Assembly (NCBI GenBank): GCA_022496805.1
Contig: CM040102.1
Span: 20,739,955 to 20,803,954, forward strand
Direction of reading: 5' to 3'
Origin: Pohlia nutans
Lineage: Eukaryota > Streptophyta > Bryopsida > Bryales > Mniaceae
DNA length: 64,000 nt
The translations under genes were made by a program, and so were the position numbers. The notes beneath the pieces are model-generated. The model did not search any database. It was not told where the DNA came from and saw nothing but the letters and a program-made list of their open reading frames with translations. Each line of letters opens with the position of its first letter. Within the stretch, counting starts at the first letter, position 1. Of this stretch, positions 1 through 11,086 are shown in pieces.

Positions 1-478
1 GATACTGAATATAAAATCACTATTCCAAATTATGTGGTGATTTTAAATAAAAGTATATTGGACAAAAAGGAAATAGAATTTAATAGTGTGAACCGGTTTT
101 TTTTCCGCTCTTGCAAACCGTTGCCCATTATGCAGAATTTTTTACATCGGGTAGCATTTCACCTTGCATTCCAGTAAATTTCAAACACTTACCCTCGGTG
201 AAACCGGAATCCCATGCCAGCGTGGCAAAGTTGCGTCTTTCCGAATGTCTGGCGTCATGTCTTCAGAAACGCGCAGATGCACGCAGACATCTACGCGTTT
301 TTTCCGAAACACGCAACTCGCCGAACCATATAATCCCAAAATTATCTTCAACAACGTAGAGACATCCCGTTGTTGTGCGAGACATCCATACCAATGGGAA
401 AGACATGACAGGGATGTCTCCATGTTTTCCGAAGACATGACAAAAAACACGGGTTTCTTATAGTGCAAATGCGTTTTT
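1..478. other. Unassigned edge sequence rich in short inverted repeats
   Basis: No gene is recognised. Short inverted repeats are visible: GAGACATCCC near 359 pairs with GGGATGTCTC near 411-420, and GTCATGTCTTC near 253-263 pairs with GAAGACATGAC near 430-440. This may be the edge of an inverted-repeat element that truncated the neighbouring LINE, but no target-site duplication can be shown from inside the window. Confidence 0.3.
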
Positions 479-1736
479 TCAGTCTATATAAAGTAGATAT
501 ATGTCCTGGTTTGTAAATTTTGCATCTTCTAGTGCTGCTGTGAGGAGTTGTAATTGTCTTGATGTACTTCTTTCTGCTCTAAATCCTTCTTGACTATCGT
601 GTAGGATTTGGTATTTTTCACCGTATGCTGATAGTATGTATGTTAGCGTGCTGGTGAAGAGTTTGTACATTGTGTTTGCAAGTGCTATTGGTCTGTGGTT
701 TGGCAATTGTGCTAGATTTCCTTTCTTATAGAGTATTATGGTTAAACTAATTTTCCATGAGGCAGGGATTTGTTTTTGTTTGTAGCAATGAGTGAAAAAT
801 AGAAAGAGTAGTTTTTGGAAGTTTTCGGGCATGTTTTTTAGTATTGAGTTGGGAATTTTGTCTGGGCCTGGTGTTTTGTTGTTGGATAGGTTTTTAAGAC
901 ACATTTCATATGTTTCTTTATCAAAGTGTTTATAAAGTGGTGTTTGTGGATGTCCTCTTTTTTCTATTACAAAACCATCGAGGTCGTGCTATGGGTATTG
1001 TCTAACTCCGCAAGTACATTGTACTACGTGTTCGGGTTGGTAGTAGCATGTTGGTACTGTAGGTCTATTGCTGATTGATTGTTGTATGTGGATTTCATTT
1101 GCTATGTCTTCTGGGTTGGTTAATATGTTGTTGTTTCTGTCTAAAATGCAGTCTAGTAGTGGTGTTTCTTGATTTTTGAAAACTTTCTTGTTTATTTTCT
1201 TTGGGCTTTTGTCGTATAGTTGTCTGTATTTTTGAATTGCTTTTTTTATACAACTTTGGGTATATTTTGTGGTGATTTTACGTGCATGTATTTTTGCTGT
1301 TTTGGCTATTTCTACTAATGATTGGATCCATTCTATTTGGTCATGTTCTTGGGTTGGGAGTAGTGGAATGTTTACATTTGTATAGGTTTTTAATTCTTCA
1401 ATTATTGGATGTGTTTGCCAGTTTTGTGTATTTTTTGTTATGTAAATTGTTTTTCGAATTAGATGGTAGGTGGATAGGTGTTTTTTCCATGATTTTTGTA
1501 GTTTTCTTGGTAAGAAGCCTCCTTGTTGAGTGGTGCGGTTTGTTAGTGTTGGGAGTGGTGGTGCACTACAAGTTTCTTGAATTTTGTCTGAAATTTTTTG
1601 TATCAAGTGATCTAGTTTTGAACATGATGTTTTCCATTGGACGTCTGTTAGTTGGTCATTTTATAATATTGTGACGAATTCATTTATTTGCAGAGCATTT
1701 TCTTCAAAATATTCTATTTTGAATTTTTCCATATTT
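479..1736 (-). pseudogene. LINE ORF2 remnant: linker and truncated reverse transcriptase
   Basis: Minus-strand continuation of the endonuclease piece at 3093-4489, separated from it by an inserted foldback element. Two reading frames survive: 1606 down to 989 (EN-RT linker) and 904 down to 479. The second opens with the RT signature NNKTPGPDKIPNSIL, followed by the ASWKISLTIILYKKG and NHRPIAL blocks and QEGFRAERSTSRQL. It ends at LLYID, the first catalytic aspartate motif (motif A), where a stop codon and unrelated sequence begin. The palm, thumb and any RNase H or 3' end are missing. Stops and frameshifts make it non-functional. It resembles a non-LTR element with an apurinic-type endonuclease; the clade is not determined. 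Confidence 0.8.
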
Positions 1737-2700
1737 AACACGCAATTCGCTATTTATGCACTTGGTCAAGTGCGTTCATTTCATGAGCAAATCTTACTTA
1801 AAAAATTTTGTGTAAAAATGTCTCTAAAAAAGAACGATTTTGTCGTTCTACAATTACTTTCATTGTAAACAAACAATTATTTAATTTAATTTTTATTCTT
1901 ATCTTTATCTTTTATCTTTATCTTTTATTCTATTTTTTCTTTTATCTTTTCTTTATCTTGTTTCATTTATCTTATTTCTTTCTTCTCTTCAATTTATTTT
2001 CCTTCTTGACTTCCTTCTTGTCTTCTTCTTTTTCTTCTATTTTTTTCATTCCTCTTGTGGCAGCCACAAATCCTTCGCCCGCACCAAAGACAAAAAAAAA
2101 AACAAAAAACAAAAAAAACCTTTTTTTTTTTTTTTTTTTTTTTTCATCTTCTTTTTTGTTTGGGGCTCATGAACCCTGAAAATAAAAATTTAGGGTTCAG
2201 CCGCCGGCGGCTGCACCCTAAACGGCGGAGGATGCACAAAAAAAAAAAAAAAAGGTGTTTTTTTTTTTTTCTAGTTTTAGTCTGCTGTGGGCTAGTGGGT
2301 GCGCGGCCGCGCACCCATTGCCTCATTTTCTCCTCTCCTCCTCTCCCTCTCTCCCTCTTCTTCTCTCTCCCTCTTCTTCTCTCTCCCCTATATATATGAG
2401 GAGAAGGGAGAGGGGAGAGAGAAGAAGAGGGAAGAGGGAGAGGGAGAGAGAAGAGAGGAAGAAAGGAGAAAATGAGGCAGTGGGTGCGCGGCCGCGCACC
2501 CACTAGCCCACAGCAGACTAAAACTAGAAAAAAAAAAAAACACCTTTTTTTTTTTTTTTGTGCATCCTCCGCCGTTTAGGGTGCAGCCGCCGGCGGCTGA
2601 ACCCTAAATTTTTATTTTTTAAAATTTCTATTTTCAGGGTTCATGAGCCCCAAACAAAAAAGAAGACGAAATAAAAATTTATAATAAAAAAAAAAAAAAG

Positions 2701-2737
<37 letters not shown>

Positions 2738-3092
2738 TCTTTTGTGCGGGCGAAGGATTTGCGGCTGCCACAAGAGGAATGAAAAGAAATAGAAGAAAAA
2801 GAAGAAGACAAGAAGGAAGACAAGAAGGAAAATAAATTGAAGACAAGAAAGAAATAAGATAAATGAAACAAGATAAAGAAAAGATAAAAGAAAAAATAGA
2901 ATAAAAGACAAAGATAAAAGATAAAGATAAGAATAAAAATTAAATTAAATAATTGTTTGTTTACAATGAAAGTAATTGTAGAACGACAAAAATGGTTGTT
3001 TTTTAGACAGTTTTTTAGACAATATTTTTAATGCTTCCGAGGACCAAGTGCATGATTATATGGCCAAGTGCGTAAATAGCGAATTGAGTGTT
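1737..3092. mobile_element. Foldback (long inverted repeat) element FB1 inserted in the LINE
   Basis: A 1.36 kb near-perfect palindrome. The outer ends share CAATTCGCTATTTA followed by GCACTTGG in opposite orientation (1742-1766 and 3063-3087). Matching internal blocks include ACAAACAATTATTTAATT (about 1869 and 2945), the GGGTTCAGCCGCCGGCGG block (2193 and its mirror near 2590), and GTGCGCGGCCGCGCACCC (about 2298 and 2484). The centre is a purine/pyrimidine stretch around 2330-2470 with a short TATATATA core near 2391. Long A and T homopolymers sit symmetrically in both arms. It interrupts the LINE between the endonuclease and RT domains. No transposase is inside. The target-site duplication is not clear, so the superfamily is open. 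Confidence 0.8.
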
Positions 3093-4489
3093 ATTTTCTT
3101 GTGGTATGGGGTTTAGAATTCTTGTTGTTTTGTTTGTTATTGGAATGGGTCTTGTTGATAAGGCATTCGGTGATATGTGTAGTGTTACTAGTAAGTGGTC
3201 AGAGTTAAGGTTGTGGTCGTTGTCTGTGGTTGATGTGTATAAAGTATTATCTGGTGTTTTAATATAGTATCCATCTATTAGGCTGGTTTGATTATAGTTT
3301 TGACCCCCTTGTCTGGAATATGGGTAGTTTGTTGGGATATATTCTAATTGGAGATTATTTGTAAATGTTTTCCATTCTATATCTTCCATTTGTGGTGGGG
3401 TTGTGTCAGTATTATTTTTACGTCCAATAAGTGCTATGTCTCTATTAAATCTCCACATAGTATGTATGTGGTATTTGGATGTGCATTGATTTGTTGTGTT
3501 ATGTTTTGTTGGATCAATGGCATATACATGTGAATGATTAGCCAAGTTTGTAGTGGATTATTATCTATTTTTATTATTTGTAAATAGTGTGATATTTCTT
3601 TGGGAGTTGGGATTTTAGTGATGTTGCCGGGATATGCGTATTTTTGGTGTATTAGTGTGAGGAGGCCTCCTCTTGCAGGTACGTATGGCATACGTTGTTG
3701 CATGCATCTTGTTAGGGTATGTGTGTTGTTAAAGATTAATTTGTATTTTGGAAATAAGTTTTGTATGTATTTGGTGGATTTTGTAGTAGTTATTTTAGTT
3801 TCTTATATTGTGATGGTAGCGGGTTCGTCCGGTGTGTTGATTAGTTCCTGTAGGTTTGGAAGGGCTGTATTTAGTGAAGAGGCATTCCATGTAATAAATC
3901 TCGTATTATGGTTTGTTGTACGTATTTCTTGTGGTTGTACTATAGGTATGTTTGGAAGTGGTGGGGGGTGAGTGTATTCTTGTATTGGTTCATGTATTTT
4001 TAATGTTTTTTCTAACAGATTAATGGGGAGGAATGGGAATTCATCGATCATGGTTTGAAGGGTTATTGGACCATTATATTGATGTATAAAAGCGTATATT
4101 TCTTTATGAATTGTATTTGGTGGGTTTATTATGTTTTGATTCTTGTTTGTAAATTCTGTATATGGGTGTGTAGTTAATATGTGCCTTTCTGGTGGGTTTT
4201 GGAGTAAGGATATTTTTTCTAGTAGTAGTGTTGTCCAATCAGGGTTGGGAATTTGTATTAAGAGTTGATCACATGTTTCTTTTGATGGACTTATTGTAAC
4301 TATAAGTGCGCATAGAATTCTTGGTGTTGGGTGGTGTTGATTTTGGTAAATATAATTTGTTATGTGTGGATAGTCGTTATTGGCTTCTGTATGATTTGGA
4401 TGGGTTATTTTTAGGATAGGTGCGAATTGCTTTGCTGAATGTTGGTACTCTGGTTGTAATTTAATCATGGAAAAGATGGAAATGACCAT
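3093..4489 (-). pseudogene. LINE ORF2 remnant: N-terminal region and AP-type endonuclease
   Basis: Read on the minus strand from 4489. An N-terminal region of about 190 residues is followed by endonuclease/exonuclease/phosphatase motifs in order: ITWNASSL (about 3880-3905), an ETKIT block whose preceding position is a stop codon, an IIHMYMPL block, ILCGD, then the FNRD continuation in another frame, LIDGYY, and NSDHLL (about 3188-3207). The internal stop just before ETK and the frameshift inside the GD-FN catalytic motif (about 3440-3460) show the gene is dead. It continues into the RT piece at 479-1736. The start upstream of 4489 is lost at the junction with Tc1-like sequence. Confidence 0.8.
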
Positions 4490-4499
4490 AAGAGCATAT

Positions 4500-5858
4500 A
4501 ATTGTAATAAACATATAGCACAACTTTTGGAATTAAAATTTATTAAAAATAAAATAAAATAGCTTAATTCAAATATGCAACAAAGATGTATGATTCTTTT
4601 TGCAAAAAATCGATGTTATTGTAGATTAATTGTAAAAAACAAAACCACAAGGTTAGCTACAAAATAACTTTAGAACTCAAAAATGCAACTTCTAAACATT
4701 CATAATGACTACCACCATGTATAGCCACCTTGCATGTTGATGTTTGGTTTGTAAACATCAACAGCTTTTTGAAGCATAGAACATATTAACTTCCTAACAA
4801 CATCAACCTTAATACTACCGATGTACCAAATTTCTTGTATCTCCTCTCATAAATCGTTTTTTTCTAGTGGGCTTCTTCTCATGCGGCGATTTACTTCATT
4901 CTAGAGGTGTTCTATAGGATTGAGGTCAGGTGGATCTGATGGGTGCCAAATAACTTGAATTTTTTGTGCAAGCAACCAATCTACAACATAATGTACAATG
5001 TCTTTGGGGTCATTGTTGTGTTAAAAAATAACTTTCTACTCCTCTAAACCTTGTATACATATAGCGTCTAGGTTCTATCTCTAGAATGTTTAGATACACA
5101 TATCTATCTATTTTCCCTTCAATCAAATAAAGCTTGCTAACTCCTTCCCAACTCATACAACCCCAAACTATTATGCTTCCTCCCCCGTGTTTAACTATAC
5201 ATTGCACATGTTGGTCTAAGAGACGCTTTCCACTCTTTTTCCATCGAAAATGTTGCCCATCTCAGCCAAAAAGGTTAATTTTAACTCATAAAAGAAAATG
5301 ACAAAACTTCAATTTACCCAAGTTGCATGGTTGTACTTTTTTGCCCATTTAAAACAACGCGCTCAATGTTTTTTTGTCGAAAGTGGCTTCTTGGTCTTGA
5401 CATATGCCCAGACATATGCTTGCAGTCCTTGTCTCTGAAGGCTCCTTCCAATAGTGTCATCACTCATTTGCATGCCCTCGGACTATAATCTTCTTTCTAT
5501 TGCTACAATTGTACTAGTACATCAATCATTTAACCTCCTTACATTTTCACGGTCGCCATGCTCATTAAGAATTTGAAGTTTTACTAGACGAAACTCTATT
5601 TCTCAGACTCCCTCTCTCATCTAAGCCTTCACACTATCACTGCAAGTGCTTTGGGAAATGCCCAAAAGTTATGTTGGAAACTTTGCCATATGAGTTGCCT
5701 CGCTCATGCGTCTCAAGAACTTCCCTTTGTTGATTTTCAGGTCTCCTAGGAACCATAGCAAATCACTTGTAGCCTCTCCAAATCACTGAAAAAAAATTTG
5801 TAGCATAAAAAAGCCTCAAAACAACACGTGCATTGAAAAGATTTTGGTGTGCACAACT
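4500..5858 (-). pseudogene. Degenerate Tc1/mariner transposase and flanks
   Basis: The minus strand carries a broken Tc1-type transposase from about 5756 (ATG, MVPRRP) to about 4880. Recognisable pieces are an N-terminal RREVLETHERG-like helix-turn-helix region, VKHGGGSIIVWGCMSWEG (5155-5207, the typical GGGS-VWG-WEG block), HNNDPK (about 5015-5035, second acidic residue present) and PPDLNPIEHL (about 4905-4935, the DD34E third-acid block), followed by a stop where W is expected. The region expected to hold the first catalytic aspartate (family pattern IFSDE) reads VIFFYE, so that residue is lost. Several frameshifts and stops occur. Terminal inverted repeats were not resolved, so the limits are approximate. 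Confidence 0.75.
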
Positions 5859-5861
5859 TTA

Positions 5862-6225
5862 GGGCCGCTTCACACTATGGCCGAAGGTCGAGAGGCCGTG
5901 GATTTCCACCAATCAAATTGCAAGAAATCATGGTTTCGGCCTCTCGACCCTTCACACTAGAGGTCAAAGTCCAAAGGCCGTGGACCTTCAAAATGCTTAC
6001 ATGGCAACACTTTTTGACCAAGGTGACGGCCTCTCGAGAGGAAGTTTGGGTCCTACATTTTGCAAGACCCGTCACTATTGACGAGAGGCCGTCGAGTTTT
6101 TTTTCATAAAAAATGAAAACTATATTTTATGCCTATTTTCAGTAGATTTCTTTGGACTCTCAACAAAGTTTGGACTCTCAATCCCACGGCCTCTCAACTT
6201 GGACAGCCATACTGTGAAGCGGCCC
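5862..6225. mobile_element. Tourist-like MITE M1 (TTA target site)
   Basis: 364 bp element with terminal repeat GGGCCGCTTCACACTATGGC at the left and its imperfect mirror (ending GTGAAGCGGCCC) at the right, flanked by direct TTA at 5859-5861 and 6226-6228. Subterminal GAGAGGCCGTGG-type motifs recur inside on both strands. A 3-bp TTA duplication and G/C-rich termini fit PIF/Harbinger-derived MITEs. No coding capacity. A related, more diverged copy lies at 60592-61081. Confidence 0.8.
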
Positions 6226-6228
6226 TTA

Positions 6229-7165
6229 GTTGTACACACCACTTCCAATCTGTAGGTCCTCCAAATGGCTAATTTTGAGGACATTTTCATTCATTGCATG
6301 TCATGTGTTATTCTTACTAAATCTGGTTGAAAAAATCATCTGACAACTACACTGTTCAATCACCGCCTCAGCCATTTTGAAATTCACTACACTGTCCGAC
6401 CACTGTATTTCACTGACAGAGCCTCAAAATCCCCGCCCAATAATCTGCCACAAGGTTAGTACGTTGCTGTCGATCACCGGAGAAAATATGAAATCTCATA
6501 ATCTTTACTTGGTTTGTTTGAAGCAAAGAAATCAAAGGGTAGTGTCATAAGACTTGCAACTGATGTTACTGCATAAAGCTTGTACTCTGTTACACACAAA
6601 ATAGTGAAAACTAGAGAAGAATCTACTAATACTTCTAAGGTCAAAGAAATACTCTTAAACTAAATCAAAACAAAGAGAAATTACAGTTATCTGCAAAGTG
6701 CTCTACAGTTGGGTGACTGGATCATAGTTTTTGAAAAAAGAGGTTGAGAGCACAATAAAAGTAGACATGTCAGATGCTGTAAATAAACTAGAGGTATGAA
6801 GTTTCAAGACACCAAAAACGGTGCCCAAAAACTTCCCAACCTCACTTTCTATTCTTGTGGATTCTCTGTCACTTGGGCTTCCTTGGCTTGACACGTATCT
6901 ACATGGAGTGGGTCTTCCTTGGATCTATTTTTTAAAAATCAAAGTTCATTCACTGAAATAGAAAAACTAGTAATGACAGACCCTGACAGCTCCACCACGG
7001 GCCAATTTTTGAATCCCAAGGAAATTAGCAAAGTCAGGCTCTGAACCCCCTTGAGTTTGCGGAAAACTCTATTGACACATAGAGTTGCCTAACCAGTTTC
7101 CATTGGGGACCTGGAGGGGTCCAGGTTTGGACTTCCAGGCTCCAGTACTAGTGCAAACTTCGAAC
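6229..7165. other. Non-genic stretch, nothing recognised
   Basis: No open frame with recognisable motifs, RNA gene or clear terminal repeats. The first bases (GTTGTACACACCAC) mirror GGTGTGCACAAC just left of M1, which suggests M1 landed inside a terminal or palindromic part of the Tc1-like element. Confidence 0.4.
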
Positions 7166-7167
7166 TA

Positions 7168-7379
7168 CACTAAATAGGTAGATTAGTGTTAGATAATTAT
7201 TTGAAAATATTATAAATTTTTACTCTCAACAAAAAAAATTACCAAAGACATTGATTCTAATATTATTTGAAAAATCCCCATCTTGATCAATATAGAGGGT
7301 AAAAAAAATAGTCAACAGTAAAGACTTACAACATGTTTATGTAAATTAGTGTATCTAACACTAATCTACCTATTTAGTG
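7168..7379. mobile_element. Small inverted-repeat element, TA-flanked (CACTA...TAGTG ends)
   Basis: 212 bp element. Its left end CACTAAATAGGTAGATTAGT is mirrored exactly at the right end, with about 27 bases of terminal repeat, and TA sits at both flanks (7166-7167 and 7380-7381). The ends also spell CACTA and TAGTG, but the flanking triplets do not match, so a TA duplication (Stowaway-like) is the better reading. Interior is AT-rich and non-coding. Confidence 0.7.
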
Positions 7380-7381
7380 TA

Positions 7382-8425
7382 CAGACCTTGAGGGAGTGGA
7401 GAGTGAACTGAAGTCTATTTTTGAAGATGTACCTAATGAACTGATTTGAGAAATATTTTGACCTGCTACTTGTGGTCAAGTTGGAGGGCTCCTTCAATTC
7501 AAGTTTTCAATGGCAACTGGCCCTAAGTTGTGAATAAAGTAATGTACACACTACAAGCAAAGGCGTCGTTTCTCACTCAGGAGGATCCTGTTCATTGTCG
7601 ATTTTTTATTGTACACGCTTGTCCTACGTGACGAATCGCACTCACCAAGTCCAACCAAAAAAATTGGTGAGTGCGAAGTGGAGTGAAAAGGGACGCCTTC
7701 TCCTCGTAGTGACAAGAGCTGGGAGGCTGGATCAACCAAGTTGTTCTAATCAATCAACAACGTCCACGTCTGTACTTTTAGTTGATCTGAAGGCTTAGAA
7801 TGAGGAGAAGGATTAGAGCTTGTTTCCATGGGCTCATGAAACAAGATTCCCGCAACCATGCCACACTAGCAGCCCCCCTCCTCCACCCCAACCTGGTATA
7901 GAGCCCTTTTTAGAAAATATTTGCTTGGGTAGACGTTCGTATAAACCGGCTCTTATGGGTTATGATTTTTTTCCAAGGTTATAGGCAATTACTTTAAACA
8001 CCAGACTTGGCATTATTGTATGCATGAGCAGCGGATTGTTCATATCCTCTGCTCAATGACTGACACCAGTAAACAACACACCTCAAAACCACGACACAAA
8101 AATTGCTCAGATGCAGAACAAAACTTGTGCCATGCACACTTTGGCTCCAACCAGACACAGAGAGTAGCAAACTAAGGTTGTGACCAGTTCACTCAAGGCG
8201 CTCCGTCATCAAAGTGTCCATAAAGTTTGAGAGAGCCAAGTTGCATGGGTAAGAGGCGGGAAAAAGGACTAAAACTAGTTTCCATGAGTTTGAAGACCAC
8301 CGAGCTCTTCTCTACCTTTTAACTATCTGTGGTGAACAAATAAGAGTACATTAATGCAAAACTACATGGTATCTTATTCTAAGACAAGGTGATTTTAAGG
8401 ATAACTCTAGTATACATCAAATCTA
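7382..8425. other. Non-genic stretch with a hairpin and a half copy of family G
   Basis: Contains a small nested hairpin at about 7560-7700: GGCGTC...CACTC is mirrored by GAGTG...GACGCC, with an inner perfect stem CGCACTCACCAA / TTGGTGAGTGCG. From about 8265 to 8409 it matches the right arm of the family-G element at 35940-36702 (ACTAGTTTCCATGAGTTT through the terminal GGATAACTC), so it is a truncated copy. No gene is seen. Confidence 0.4.
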
Positions 8426-8751
8426 GTCCCTAAACATACCAGGGTGTCCCTGGAGCTGACAATTTGAGAAAAATCATCATAAAGTACTATTTAAAAGAGT
8501 ATTTTGGAATTGATATACAAATGAAACTTCTAGATTTTGAATTTTAGATTCCATCTGTATGGTGCGATTCACTAATACTATTACTAATATTTAATTCTAA
8601 AATTTTGAAAGTCAAAATTTAAAATTCCTTCTAAATTCGAATACCAAAAAAAATTAATAATATTTTTGTTGAGTAAAATTTGTTGGAATGAATTTGAAAT
8701 GAGATACTCTTAAACGTGCACTTGATTCTTTAAAAATTATGTGTTTCTTAA

Positions 8752-9797
8752 CCCCTAAAGGACCGGAGTGTTTTTCCTCCAAAAACACTCCAATGCTGCC
8801 ATTTTTACTCCCCCATGCAAAAAGTCCAAAACAATGTTATTTTTTACCTTCTAACCGTAAGATCTTGTCTTGAACTATTTGAAAACATACACAACAAAAT
8901 TCATTGATTTTGACCGCATGGATTGTTAGATAATTGCGTTTGATGGAAAAAAACACCCCAAAAAAACACATGCCCGGAAATTTTAGATGCGTTTGACCAT
9001 GGCTACATCAAAAAATCCTCACTACCGAAACTTGTCGCACTTCACTTTCACATTTTATATGATGTTACTTAGTTGTGTACCAATTTTTGTTGCACTTGGA
9101 GATGTTTAGGATGTTGAAGAACACCTTGCACTTGTTGGGGGTTTAAAAGTTCGGAAAAGACTATATGTTTTTGGAACTGCAATATTTTCGACTTTCTTTA
9201 TTTAAAATACAAATCCGAGCGGTGAAACACAAGTACATTCCACCCTCTATAGAATGGCGAAAAAAAATTCGAAAAAATAAAAATAAAGGTTTTGAAGACA
9301 TGTAGCACATTTTTTAAGAATTTTGGGGGTTAGGGGGGGAAATAAAGGGTGGAGGAAGGGAACTGAAGTGCCAACCCATTCCAATGCTCATGACCCCACT
9401 AACTCTCAACGTGGATTGTCACGTGGCAGTCCTTCATTGGATGATTTTTATTTTTTTATTTTCTTAAATGATTCTTATTTTCAAAAATTTAAATTTTCAG
9501 TTTTTATTATTTTTTTCAAATTTTATAGTTTAAAATTTTTAATTTTTTAAAATTTTAAAGTTTTTAAAATTTTATTTTTTTAAAATAAAATTATTTTAAA
9601 TTATTTTTTAAAATTATTTTTAAAATTATTTCTTTAATTATTTTTTAAATGATTTTAATTTTATAAAATTTAACTTTCAGTTTAAAATATTTTTATAAAA
9701 TTTAAATAATAAATTTCAGTTTAAAATATTATTATTTAATTAAAAATAATAAATTTCAGTTTAAAATATTATTTTTCATTTTAAAATTTTATTTTAA

Positions 9798-9852
<55 letters not shown>

Positions 9853-10195
9853 TTTTAATTTTTTTTTTTAATTTTTTTTTGAATGAGGTTGGGAAATGGG
9901 GTGGTCTTCTCCTCCCCACACGCCACCCCATTTTCCACACATCGCCCATCTTGTTGCCCCCCCTAAAATTCAACTATTTCTCTACTGCCCCGCTGCCCTT
10001 TCTCCCGAAAAAAACACATTTCCCCTCATAACTTTCACATCCGGTGTCGGAATTCAAAAAAAAAAGAACCCCCATTTTCGTGGCACATTGGGGAATCTAC
10101 TATTAAATTTCCTTCAAAGTTTGATTAAAAACGTGTTCACCGGAACCTACCCGATTCTCTAAATGTCCTAGTTAGGACACTTGGTCCTTTAGGGG
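8752..10195. mobile_element. piggyBac-like element V1 nested in X1
   Basis: 1444 bp element with terminal repeats CCCCTAAAGGACC and GGTCCTTTAGGGG, flanked by TTAA at 8748-8751 and 10196-10199. The empty site is visible in the uninterrupted family member X2, which reads CTTAAATTTATGACCTC with a single TTAA (about 13290). This confirms a TTAA target duplication, the hallmark of piggyBac transposition. The interior is non-coding, with an AT-rich 9450-9870 segment holding a (TA)n run. V2 at 41692-42237 shares its left end. Confidence 0.8.
9803..9849. repeat. (TA)n microsatellite
   Basis: About 23 uninterrupted TA units inside V1, surrounded by AT-rich low-complexity sequence (9430-9880). Confidence 0.95.
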
Positions 10196-10607
10196 TTAAA
10201 TCTATGACCTCATTTTTGCAAGGCCACTTTTGAACTACAGTCAATGCAATTTTGGCTTAGTCAACAACTTGACATACTTTTACATTTGTAGTTTTAGAAA
10301 AATATGTACTCAACTATGACCAAATCCAACCATTACATAGGACAACGAATTGGTGAAGAATCTCCAAAAAATTGAATGATTTTCATCCAAGCATTGATGA
10401 GAATGAAGGGTGAATTTGGATATGTTAGTTGTTCAGAAACTAAACGTTGTGACGTTTAGGGGCTAGAGTATGATTATTTTTTTCCTTTATAAAAAAAGGT
10501 CGAACCGTCGTAGCACAACATTTGCAAACAATATCCAAATAATACATACTTAAATGCGTTGGAATCTCTCCCTGAAGTTGCAAGAATCCATAAACATTTG
10601 ATAAATA

Positions 10608-10960
10608 GAATTATCCGTAAAGTCGAGCAAAAATATTCCTTAAGAGGACAAACAAGGCAAAATTGGTATTTCAACTTAAAAGGAGGAAAACCAGTTCTCA
10701 CTCCCCTTGTTTTCATCCAATCACAATGCACCGCATTGTCATGGAGATTCAAACCTTGCATCTTTCTGAATTTAGAGAGGCTCCCCCTTAGCACACTCAA
10801 GTTCCCACTACGGAATCTTCACGTGTCCCCACAACAACTCACATGCTTGCCCAAAGCAAGCGCTTGGTTGCTTGTGACTGACAAGGACTCCGATTTCCAT
10901 ATGAAGGTAGAAAACACAGCGTAGCAAGGGGGCTACCGGCGCTTGACTTTTGGATAACTC
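10608..10960. mobile_element. Family G element G5 (degenerate)
   Basis: Left end GAATTATCCGTAAAGTCGAG after TA at 10606-10607; right end CTTGACTTTTGGATAACTC at 10942-10960. The termini match the GAGTTATCCGTAAAGT terminus of family G. The right TA has decayed to AA. The interior frames at 10559-10924 and 10474-10800 are opposite-strand open frames without recognisable motifs and are not called as genes. Confidence 0.5.
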
Positions 10961-11086
10961 AAATCTATCAATGATCATAGAGCATTTTTGGGATGCTCAC
11001 GACCCATACATGTGAGGCAAGGTTTTGGATTTGCAAAGCATATTACTTTGCAAATTCAGAAAATCATCAAAATATATGTATATATA

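Larger units (their letters stand above)
8426..10462. mobile_element. piggyBac-like MITE X1, interrupted by V1
   Basis: Third copy of family X (the 580 bp copies are at 12979-13558 and 33306-33885). Left end reads TCCCTAAACATACCAGGGTG and right end GTGACGTTTAGGGG; the flanking TTAA sites have decayed to TCTA and CTAG. The element is split at an internal TTAA by V1 (8752-10195). Joining 8426-8751 with 10200-10462 restores co-linearity with X2. Confidence 0.75.

Noticed and set aside
1808..2911. F/L-rich and K/R-rich frames within 1.8-2.9 kb
   Set aside because: Low-complexity translation of homopolymer and purine tracts of the foldback element.
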